Below, piece by piece: positions 57,602 to 64,000 of a stretch of DNA of 64,000 bases. Where the stretch lies: assembly GCF_028657195.3 (NCBI RefSeq), contig NZ_JANCPR020000002.1, positions 248,001-312,000 of the forward strand. Reading direction: 5' to 3'. The translations under genes were made by a program, and so were the position numbers. Under the pieces are notes generated by a model that worked only from the letters and a program-made list of their open reading frames with translations, was not told where the DNA came from and did not search any database. Positions within the stretch are counted from its first letter, which is position 1; the number at the start of each line of letters is the position of its first letter. Origin of the DNA: Streptomyces iconiensis (GTDB lineage: Bacteria; Actinomycetota; Actinomycetes; Streptomycetales; Streptomycetaceae).

Positions 57602-58513
57602 ATGAAGCTCCAGAAGACCGCCGCCTCGGCGGCTGTGATCCTGGCACTCGCCGCCACCGCGGCCTGCGGCGGCAAGGAGGGCTCCGCGGGTGACAAGCAG
57701 GGCGGCAAGACGGACGAGAAGTCCCTGCCGAAGTACGACGTCGCCAAGTCCGTCGATGTCGGCTCGCCGGTGCTGAAGAAGGCCCAGAAGCGCGGCAAGT
57801 TGATCGTCGGCGCCAAGGCCGACCAGCCCTACCTCGGCTTCCAGGACCAGGCGACCAAGAAGTACTCCGGTTTCGACATCGAGATCGCCAAGATGGTCGC
57901 CGCCGACCTCGGCTTCGCCGCCAAGGACATCAAGTTCGAAACGGTCGACTCCGGAGCCCGTGAGGCCGCCGTCCGCAAGGGCGACGTGGACCTGATGATC
58001 GGTACCTACACGATCAACCCTGAGCGCAAGAAGCAGATCGATTTCGCCGGCCCGTACTACCACGCCGGTGCGTCGCTACTGGTCCGCAAGGACGAGAAGG
58101 CGATCACAGGGCCCGACACGGTCAAGGGCAAGAAGGTCTGCTCGATCGTCGGCTCCACCCCGCTCCAGACGATCAAGGAGCCCAAGTACGGCGCCAAGGT
58201 CACCGAACTGGCCAAGTACTCGGACTGCGTCAAGCAGCTCGTCGACGGCCAGGTGGACGCGGTCACCACCGACGACGCGATCCTCAAGGGCTACGCGGCC
58301 GACAACCCGAAGAAGCTCCAGGTCGTCGGCGAGACCTTCAGTGACGAGCCCTACGGCGTCGGCCTGAAGAAGGGCGACAACGCGCTCCAGAAGGCCGTCG
58401 CCGACGCGCTCAAGGCGCACCAGGACAACGGCGACTACAAGAAGGCGTACGAAGCCACTCTTGGCAAGTCGGGCTCCAAGTTCCAGGAGCCGCCGGCCCT
58501 TGAGGAGAAGTAA
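57602..58513 (+). CDS. gluB: Glutamate-binding lipoprotein
   Basis: A 303-residue family 3 solute-binding protein. The signal peptide ends ATAAC-G (lipidated Cys about residue 22), followed by a Gly/Lys/Asp-rich linker. The binding domain has GKLIVGAKADQPYLGF, YSGFDIEIAKMVAADLGF, DLMIGTYTINPERKKQIDFAGPYY (two parts: DLMIGTYTINPERKK, QIDFAGPYY) and YGVGLKKGDNAL. ATG 57602 is used because the family starts MKL; an ATG three codons upstream has no ribosome-site room. It delivers glutamate to GluC/GluD. Confidence 0.94.
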   Translation: MKLQKTAASAAVILALAATAACGGKEGSAGDKQGGKTDEKSLPKYDVAKSVDVGSPVLKKAQKRGKLIVGAKADQPYLGFQDQATKKYSGFDIEIAKMVAADLGFAAKDIKFETVDSGAREAAVRKGDVDLMIGTYTINPERKKQIDFAGPYYHAGASLLVRKDEKAITGPDTVKGKKVCSIVGSTPLQTIKEPKYGAKVTELAKYSDCVKQLVDGQVDAVTTDDAILKGYAADNPKKLQVVGETFSDEPYGVGLKKGDNALQKAVADALKAHQDNGDYKKAYEATLGKSGSKFQEPPALEEK

Positions 58514-58581
58514 GCGCCTGTAGTTCTCCGGATCCTTTTCTCCATCCCTGCTCGCGCTGACGGTGCTGCCGGCCCGTCAGC

Positions 58582-58608
58582 GCGGGCAGGGCTCATGCCC
58601 CTGCCCGC
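58582..58608 (+). other. Intercistronic hairpin between gluB and gluC
   Basis: GCGGGCAGGG and CCCTGCCCGC form a perfect 10-bp stem with a 7-nt loop. Such hairpins after binding-protein genes typically protect the upstream message, giving more binding protein than permease. Confidence 0.65.
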
Positions 58609-58647
58609 AACACCGCCGCACTCCGGCCAGCGGAGACGAGACACTCT

Positions 58648-59295
58648 ATGGACGTACTGCTCGACAATCTGGAGCTGTTCCGCGAAGGATTCGTCGGAAC
58701 CCTGTCGCTGACAGCAACCAGTGCACTGCTCGCCCTGGTGCTCGGCCTGATCATCGCCGGGTTCCGGGTCTCGCCGGTACCACCGCTGCGACTGTTCGGC
58801 ACGGTCTGGGTCACACTGCTGCGCAACACCCCGCTGACGCTGCTCTTCCTGGTGGCCTTCTTCGTGGTCCCGCAGATCCTCTTCCCGGGGATCAACTCCT
58901 TCCTGCTGGCCGTCGTCGCCCTCGGGATGTACACCTCGGCCTACATCGCCGAGGCCCTCAGGTCCGGCATCAACACCGTGCCGATGGGACAGGCCGAGGC
59001 GGCGCGCAGCATCGGCATGACGTTCACGCAGATCCTGCGCATGATCGTGCTGCCGCAGGCGACACGCGCCGCGCTTCCCCCGCTGAGCAGCTTCCTCATC
59101 GCACTGACGAAGAACTCCGCCATCGCCGGCGCCTTCAACAACGTCGACCTGTTCAACATCCAGAAGACGCTGAGCAACGAGGGCTACAACATCCTCGTGA
59201 TCTTCCTCTGGATCACGCTCGGGTACCTGGCCATCACCTTCACCATCAGTGGCCTCTTCCGGCTGCTGGAGCGCCGTATGGAGGTCGCCCGATGA
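58648..59295 (+). CDS. gluC: Glutamate ABC transporter permease
   Basis: A 215-residue polar amino acid permease with about five membrane segments. The EAA loop is ALRSGINTVPMGQAEAARSIG (about residues 107-127; split GINTVPMGQAEAAR here). FNNVDLFNIQ and TLRNTPL-like LLRNTPLTLLF are family motifs. It works with GluD as a heterodimer. The stop overlaps the gluD ATG by 4 bp (ATGA). Confidence 0.94.
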   Translation: MDVLLDNLELFREGFVGTLSLTATSALLALVLGLIIAGFRVSPVPPLRLFGTVWVTLLRNTPLTLLFLVAFFVVPQILFPGINSFLLAVVALGMYTSAYIAEALRSGINTVPMGQAEAARSIGMTFTQILRMIVLPQATRAALPPLSSFLIALTKNSAIAGAFNNVDLFNIQKTLSNEGYNILVIFLWITLGYLAITFTISGLFRLLERRMEVAR

Positions 59296-60170
59296 GCGCG
59301 AGCGTGCTCTACGACGCACCGGGGCCCAAAGCCCGCGCCCGGAACGTCATCTACTCCGTCCTCGGCTCGCTGCTGGTCGCCGGCATCGTGGCGCTGATCC
59401 TCTACCGCCTCTACGACAAAGGCGAGTTCGAGGGCGCGAAGTGGGACATCTTCAACTACTCGGGCATCCGCGAGAACATCATCGAGGGCCTCTTCGCGAC
59501 GCTGAAGGTGTTCGCGATGGCCGCCGCGCTCTCCCTGGCGTTCGCGGTCGTGCTCTGTGTCGGGCGACTGTCCGACCACAAGCTCGTCCGGGGCGCGGCG
59601 GGCATCTTCATCGAGCTGTTCCGCTCCATCCCGCTGCTGATCACGATCTTCGCGCTGTGGGTCGGCATCCTGGACTCGCTGCTGCCGTTCTCCGTCAGCA
59701 TCAAGCCGATGTGGGCGCTCGTCCTCGGCCTCGGCATCTACAACGCGTGCGTCCAGGCCGAGGTGCTGCGTGCGGGGATCAACTCGGTGCCCAGGGGGCA
59801 GCGAGAGGCGGCCTACGCGATCGGCATGCGCAAGACGCAGGTCATGGCCACCATCCTGATGCCGCAGGCCATCCGGGCGATGATGCCGACGATCATCAGC
59901 CAGCTCGTGGTGACCCTCAAGGACACCTCGCTCGGGTACATCATCCTGTTCCCCGAACTGCTCCAGACGGCACGGCTGATCGCGTCCAACACCACCGTGA
60001 ACGGCGACTATCCCTACGTGCCTACGGTCATCGTCATCGGCAGCATCTACATCCTGCTCTGTCTCCTCCTGTCGGCCCTGGCCAACTGGATCGAGCGGCG
60101 CGGTCGCCGTGCGAAGACCGGCATCACACCGGCCAAGGCCACACCACCGGCCGAGGCCGCTCACGCGTGA
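59292..60170 (+). CDS. gluD: Glutamate ABC transporter permease
   Basis: A 292-residue permease starting at the ATG that overlaps the gluC stop. The first membrane segment VLGSLLVAGIVALILYRLY is followed by ELFRSIPLLITIFALWVG, the EAA loop AGINSVPRGQREAAYAIG and VVTLKDTSLGYII. The cytoplasmic tail (GRRAKTGITPAKATPPAEAAHA) is Ala/Pro-rich and longer than in GluC. It is the last gene of the glutamate operon, followed by a terminator. Confidence 0.94.
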   Translation: MSASVLYDAPGPKARARNVIYSVLGSLLVAGIVALILYRLYDKGEFEGAKWDIFNYSGIRENIIEGLFATLKVFAMAAALSLAFAVVLCVGRLSDHKLVRGAAGIFIELFRSIPLLITIFALWVGILDSLLPFSVSIKPMWALVLGLGIYNACVQAEVLRAGINSVPRGQREAAYAIGMRKTQVMATILMPQAIRAMMPTIISQLVVTLKDTSLGYIILFPELLQTARLIASNTTVNGDYPYVPTVIVIGSIYILLCLLLSALANWIERRGRRAKTGITPAKATPPAEAAHA

Positions 60171-60195
60171 CCTCGCCCGCAGGACAACGGCGCTG

Positions 60196-60231
60196 ACGGC
60201 GGCGGCCCCTTGAGAAGGGGGCCGCCGCCGT
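60196..60231 (+). terminator. Terminator of the gluABCD operon
   Basis: A 16-bp stem (ACGGCGGCGGCCCCTT paired with AGGGGGCCGCCGCCGT, one G-U pair) with a GAGA loop begins 26 bp after gluD. No T-tract, typical of this genome. Confidence 0.9.
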
Positions 60232-60319
60232 CGTCACGCGGCGCCCGTGCGGGTCACCGGCCGGACCCCGGCAGGTCCTCGGGCTGCTCATCGCCTGCTC
60301 GCGGGCGGAAAGCTGTTAC

Positions 60320-60388
60320 CTGACGCCTGACGGAGCCGTCATCTGACGCCCAGACAGGTCGTCACTTGACGCCCGCACAGGCAGTAGG
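60320..60388 (+). repeat. 23-bp tandem repeat upstream of the flavin monooxygenase gene
   Basis: Three 23-bp units start at 60320, 60343 and 60366, each with TGACGCC near the start; GTCA recurs in units 1 and 2 only. They lie about 90-160 bp before the gene, in the likely promoter zone. Unit 3 contains TTGACG, which could be a -35, and GCATACGATCGTGATCGTGC follows. Phased repeats upstream of a gene suggest regulator binding (inference). The rest of 60171-60477 holds only the gluD terminator. Confidence 0.75.
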
Positions 60389-60477
60389 TTGCATACGATC
60401 GTGATCGTGCACCAGGCTCCAGGAGCTGCGAACCCCGGCCCCCGTCAGCACCATCAGGGCTGCGAGGTCTCCCCGCT

Positions 60478-62808
60478 GTGGACCCGGTGATCATCGTGGG
60501 CGCGGGACCTGTCGGTCTCACTCTCTCGCTCGCTCTCGCCCGCAGCTCCGTCCCCTCCGTCGTCCTCGACGCGACCGACGGCAGCACCACCCCGCGCGCG
60601 GCGCGCACCTGCGTTCTGCGGCCCGACACCGCCGCGTGCCTGCCACAGGCGCTCCCGGGCCTGCGCTGGCGCTCCTGGAGCGCACAGCGCCGCCGCCAAC
60701 TCGTCGAACGCGTCGACCTGGAACCGGACGACGCGCCCCTCCACATCGAACAGCACGCCCTGGAGCGGGCGTTGCGCACCGCCCTGGCGGCCCAGCCGCT
60801 CGCCCAGATCGTCACCGCCAGCCATGTCGACGTCCTGGAGCAGGACGCGCGCGGGGTCACCGCCCACACCCGCGGTCCGGGCGGCACCTGGTGGCGCGGC
60901 AGCTACGCCGTCGGCTGCGACGGCGCCCGCTCGACGGTCCGCAAGCAACTGGGCGTGCGCTTCCCCGGCCGTACGGCCGTCGAACGGCACGCTGTCGCCG
61001 CACTGCGCGTACGGCTGCCCTGGCAGGAGGGCGCTTACGGCGACGACGGCACGTGGGTGCCGGGCAACGAGGGTGCCGCCCTGCTCCACCGCGACCCCGG
61101 CGGTGTGCCCGGCGAGGTGACGGCCCGCCCGCTGACCGGCGGACTGTGGCGCCTGGACTGGCTGCTGCCTCCGCGCGGTGAACTCGTCACACCCGAGGAG
61201 ATGTTGGAGCGCGTACGCGACACGCTGGCCGCGTGGGCCGAGGACGCGCGCAGGCAGGAGGCGCACAGCCGGGGTCAGGCCACACCCAGGCAGAGCGTCC
61301 GCAGAGCCGCGGGTACCGCCGGCAGCGGCGCCGGTGCGCACACCGCCGACGACAACATCGGCATCGGGCCCTACGAACTCGTCGACACCGGCGTCCATAC
61401 CTCACACCAACGCCTCGCACGGCACTGGCGCGTGGACCGCGTCTTCCTCGCGGGAGACGCCGCCCATCTGACGGGCGCGCTGGGCGTCCAGTCCGTCGAC
61501 GAAGGGCTGCGCGACGCGACCAACCTCGCCTGGAAGCTCGCCCTCGCCTGGCACCACGGTCACGACCGCGCGGCGGGCACGCTGCTGGACAGCTACGAGG
61601 CCGAACGCCGCGCCGCCGTCGCCAACCGCCTGCGCGCCGTCGACCAGGCCCTCCCCCTCGTACGGCGTGCCGGCGGCCTGCGCGCGCTGCTCACCGGCGG
61701 CGGGGCCCGCTCCCACCTGGGCCTGCTGACGGACGGACACCTGGGCCGCGGCCTGCTGGGCGCCCCCGCCACCTACGCACGCACCCCCTTGGCCCCGGCG
61801 CGGGGCACCGTGGCAACCGTCCCCGTCAGCACCGCCCCGGGTGCCCCCGTACGCGACGTACGGGTGACCGCTCTGAACGGGGCGCGGGGGAAGCTCCGTG
61901 ACTGGCTGTGCGGAGGCGCGGCCGGAGGCGTGGGCCGACTCGCCATCGAGAGCGGAGGCCCGGGCTACGAAGGAGGGAGGGGCTACGACGGGGGCAGGGG
62001 CTACGACGGGGGCAGCGGGGCCAGCGGACGCGGAACCGCTGCCGCCGGCCCAGGAGGCATGAGCGGCACGGTTGTCGGCCCGGCCGGCGGAGACGAGCCC
62101 GACACCGCCGCGGGGCCCGGCACCGGGCGCGGGGCCGGCGTCGAGGGTGCAGCCGCCGCCGGAGGCGGGGCCGGCGCTGGGGCCAGAGATGAGACCCGAG
62201 CCGGAGTTGGGGTTGGGGCTGGGGCTGGAGCCGACGTGGGAGTTGGGGCCGAGGTCGGGGCCGGGACCCGTGCTGGGCCTGGGCTGGGGGACGGTATTGA
62301 GGCGCGGGCCGGAGCCGGGGTGGGGACTCGGGCAACAGGGGGAGGCGGCGAGTTGGTGGTTCTGCTCGTCGCGCCGGGGACAGGCGTATGGGACAGCCGC
62401 CATTGGCTGTCGGCCGGCATGATGCCCGAACTGGCCAACGCCGTCCGCAACTTGCCCGTCCGTGCCACCCTGCTCGTCACAGAGAGCTACCCGGGTGCCG
62501 CCGCCCACACCGTTCTGGTCATCCGCGCCGATGGTCACCTGGTGGCAGCACTCCCGGCGGGGCGTGCCACCGAACTGCGCGCATGCGCCGACGCGGTACG
62601 AGGCGGCACCGACGCGGAGCTTGCCCGGGCGGCCGAGCCCCCGCACCCCGACTCCCCCGACTCCTCCGCTGTCCGTGGTGAACCCGGCTCCCCCGGCACC
62701 GGCTCCCCGCCACAGCGCCGGCCCAGAAGCCTCGGCCAACGCCCCGAACCGACCACGGGCCAGGGCCCGGGCCGCGCCGACACGGGCACAGACACGGGCG
62801 CACCCTAG
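60478..62808 (+). CDS. FAD-dependent aromatic-ring-hydroxylase-type monooxygenase with Gly-rich insertion
   Basis: A 776-residue flavoprotein of the PHBH/RebC type. FAD-binding GAGPVGLTLSLALAR at the N-terminus, the second motif VGCDGARSTVRKQLG (about residue 145) and FLAGDAAHLTGALGVQSVDEGLRDATNLAWKL (shown as FLAGDAAHLTG, DATNLAWKL, about 325-355). The usual GQGLN loop reads GVQSVDEG here. A Gly/Ala/Val-rich stretch (about residues 480-620) separates the catalytic part from a thioredoxin-like C-terminal domain (VVLLVAPGTGVWD). A disordered Pro/Ser/Thr tail follows. Start GTG 60478 has GAGG about 11 bp upstream. Substrate unknown. Confidence 0.82.
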   Translation: MDPVIIVGAGPVGLTLSLALARSSVPSVVLDATDGSTTPRAARTCVLRPDTAACLPQALPGLRWRSWSAQRRRQLVERVDLEPDDAPLHIEQHALERALRTALAAQPLAQIVTASHVDVLEQDARGVTAHTRGPGGTWWRGSYAVGCDGARSTVRKQLGVRFPGRTAVERHAVAALRVRLPWQEGAYGDDGTWVPGNEGAALLHRDPGGVPGEVTARPLTGGLWRLDWLLPPRGELVTPEEMLERVRDTLAAWAEDARRQEAHSRGQATPRQSVRRAAGTAGSGAGAHTADDNIGIGPYELVDTGVHTSHQRLARHWRVDRVFLAGDAAHLTGALGVQSVDEGLRDATNLAWKLALAWHHGHDRAAGTLLDSYEAERRAAVANRLRAVDQALPLVRRAGGLRALLTGGGARSHLGLLTDGHLGRGLLGAPATYARTPLAPARGTVATVPVSTAPGAPVRDVRVTALNGARGKLRDWLCGGAAGGVGRLAIESGGPGYEGGRGYDGGRGYDGGSGASGRGTAAAGPGGMSGTVVGPAGGDEPDTAAGPGTGRGAGVEGAAAAGGGAGAGARDETRAGVGVGAGAGADVGVGAEVGAGTRAGPGLGDGIEARAGAGVGTRATGGGGELVVLLVAPGTGVWDSRHWLSAGMMPELANAVRNLPVRATLLVTESYPGAAAHTVLVIRADGHLVAALPAGRATELRACADAVRGGTDAELARAAEPPHPDSPDSSAVRGEPGSPGTGSPPQRRPRSLGQRPEPTTGQGPGRADTGTDTGAP

Positions 62809-62812
62809 TTCC

Positions 62813-62892
62813 AGCCTGCGGGAGTCCTGGCCTGGCCTGCGGGTTTCCTGGCCTGTGGGAGTCCTCGGCCTGCAGAGTCCTGGCCGCCAGGG
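62813..62892 (+). repeat. Imperfect tandem repeat around GCCTGCGGGAGTCCTG
   Basis: Four degenerate copies of about 17-21 bp with the core CCTG(C/T)(G/A)G(G/A)(G/T)TCCT fill the gap between the convergent monooxygenase and recX genes. No hairpin of terminator strength is obvious here. Confidence 0.6.
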
Positions 62893-62940
62893 TGGTCCCG
62901 AAGTCTGGGCCGTGTGCGGCTTGCTGGACCCTGTGCGCGG

Positions 62941-63660
62941 CTATATGCCAGGGAGGTGCTGCTCCAGCACCTCCGGGTCCTCCCCCTCCTCCTCCAGCGC
63001 GCGGCGGACGACGCTCAGAGCAAGTCCCTCCGAATAGCCCTTGCGGGCCAGCATTCCGGCCAGGCGGCGAAGCCTCTTGTCCCGGTCGAGGGAACGGGTG
63101 GAGCGCAGCTTGCGCTCCACGAGCACGCGCGCCGTCTCCTCCTCCTGTTCCGGGTCGAGCTGCCCGACGGCCTCGTCGATCACGGCCGAGTCCACGCCCT
63201 TGGTGCGCAGTTCACGCGCGAGTGCCCGGCGCGCGAGGCCCTTGCTGTGGTGCCGGGACTCCACCCAGGCGTCGGCGAAGGCGGTGTCATCGATCAGCCC
63301 GACATCCTCGAAGCGGGAGAGCACTTCCTCGGCGACCTCCTCCGGAATCTCCCGCTTGCGGAGCGCGTCCGCGAGCTGCTGCCGCGTACGGGGGGTGCCG
63401 GTGAGCAGGCGCAGGCAGATCGCACGCGCTCGCTCCGCCGGATCCCGTGGCTCCTCCTCCTTGCGCCCTCCCCCGCCGGGCGCCTCGCCGTCCCCCCGCG
63501 TACGGCGAGACGCACGTCGCCGCGATGACCCCGCCCCGGCCCTCATCGGAGCGGGGCCATCGCTGTCCTCCGAGCCGGCCCGGAAGCCGCCGTCCTCCCC
63601 CGAGGGGTTCGACGGCTCCGGACTCTCCCAGTGCTCCGGCCAGTTGCTGCGTCGCGTCAC
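62941..63660 (-). CDS. recX: Recombination regulator RecX
   Basis: A 239-residue RecA modulator that limits RecA filament growth. A long, charged N-terminal extension (about 75 residues, with SSRRRASRRTRGD) precedes the three-helix repeats (ICLRLLTGTPRTRQQLADAL; DDTAFADAWVESRHHSKGLARRALARELRTKGVD; AGMLARKGYSEGLALSVVRRAL; split here). The GTG start lies 3 bp after the recA stop, so translation is coupled. It is convergent with the monooxygenase. Confidence 0.94.
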   Translation of the reverse strand: MTRRSNWPEHWESPEPSNPSGEDGGFRAGSEDSDGPAPMRAGAGSSRRRASRRTRGDGEAPGGGGRKEEEPRDPAERARAICLRLLTGTPRTRQQLADALRKREIPEEVAEEVLSRFEDVGLIDDTAFADAWVESRHHSKGLARRALARELRTKGVDSAVIDEAVGQLDPEQEEETARVLVERKLRSTRSLDRDKRLRRLAGMLARKGYSEGLALSVVRRALEEEGEDPEVLEQHLPGI

Positions 63661-63663
63661 GGA

Positions 63664-64000
63664 CTAGCTCTTGGTCGCTGCGGCCTTGGCCGTCTTGGCC
63701 GTCTTGGTGGTTTTGGCCGCCGGTGCGGGAACAGTCTTGGCGGCGTCGTCCGCCCCGTCGGCGGTGCCGTCCGTGGCCTCAGGACCTCCTGCCGCGTCGG
63801 CACCGGGCTCGGCAGCGGGTTCCTCCGGCTTTACGCCGATGCCCAGCTTCTCCTTGATCTTCTTCTCGATCTCATTGGCGAGATCGGGGTTGTCCCGCAG
63901 GAAGTTGCGGGAGTTCTCCTTGCCCTGACCGAGCTGGTCACCCTCGTAGGTGTACCAGGCACCGGACTTGCGGATGAAGCCGTTCTCCACGCCCATGTCG
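63664..64000 (-). CDS. recA: RecA recombinase, C-terminal part (cut by window edge)
   Basis: The last 111 codons of recA; the ATPase core lies beyond the window. The visible part has [22 protein letters not shown] and [18 protein letters not shown], the RecA C-terminal domain. It is followed by an Ala/Lys/Thr-rich tail ([16 protein letters not shown]) that is longer and more basic at its end than in E. coli, where the tail is acidic. RecA activates LexA cleavage; lexA is in the same window. recX follows 3 bp downstream. Confidence 0.95.
   Translation of the reverse strand, partial: DMGVENGFIRKSGAWYTYEGDQLGQGKENSRNFLRDNPDLANEIEKKIKEKLGIGVKPEEPAAEPGADAAGGPEATDGTADGADDAAKTVPAPAAKTTKTAKTAKAAATKS

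Overview
The window is very GC-rich and uses GTG and occasional TTG starts. It looks like core chromosome of a Streptomyces or close actinobacterial relative. The gene set and order fit the conserved Streptomyces core as I remember it from S. coelicolor: recA-recX, gluABCD with gluR/gluK, miaB, miaA-dapF-RSH-hflX, lexA facing nrdR-nrdJ, then rnhB. There are no tRNA or rRNA genes, no transposase or integrase, and no CRISPR array.

Left end (1-10 kb): a frame-disrupted glycogen-debranching N-domain remnant; a DUF4192 gene divergent from a RecQ helicase carrying a C-terminal phosphoribosyltransferase-like domain, with DnaA-box-like sites between them; two Streptomyces-type hypotheticals; RNase HII; an ADP-ribosylglycohydrolase; a histidine phosphatase; and a YdbC/DUF4937-like protein.

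10.2-22.4 kb is an accessory-looking carbohydrate utilisation locus. A minus-strand operon encodes two LplB/LplC-type permeases, a lipoprotein solute-binding protein, a secreted M1 metallopeptidase that overlaps it by 4 bp, and a secreted beta-helix/F5-8 type C protein. It faces a plus-strand set of a D-2-hydroxyacid dehydrogenase, a LacI-family regulator and a DUF2264 protein. The divergent region holds two TTGACG-18-TANNNT promoters and LacI-type operators. This is the best candidate for an undescribed system.

22.5-29.6 kb covers DNA metabolism and SOS: B12-dependent ribonucleotide reductase nrdJ and its repressor nrdR, with two NrdR boxes 31 bp apart; lexA with an SOS box; and a DinG/XPD-like helicase. 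29.7-35.0 kb is a three-gene NRPS-independent siderophore locus (two IucA/IucC synthetases and an AlcB-like acyltransferase) with no N-hydroxylase or decarboxylase. 35.3-37.9 kb holds two tandem paralogous exported trypsin-fold proteases.

37.9-46.1 kb is a minus-strand housekeeping run: miaA, a small membrane protein, dapF, a RelA/SpoT homologue, a second secreted M1 peptidase and hflX. 46-54 kb has two small proteins (one MT0933-like antitoxin family), a LigB-like dioxygenase, miaB, an orphan membrane-anchored TAXI-type binding protein and a GH38 alpha-mannosidase. 54-60.2 kb is the glutamate module, gluK/gluR divergent from gluABCD, with a helically phased repeat array between them. The right end carries a flavin monooxygenase with a glycine-rich insertion, recX and the 3' end of recA, which is cut by the window.

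Tandem minisatellites of unrelated sequence (6, 9, 23, 27, 28 and 30 bp units) are scattered through intergenic and low-complexity coding regions.
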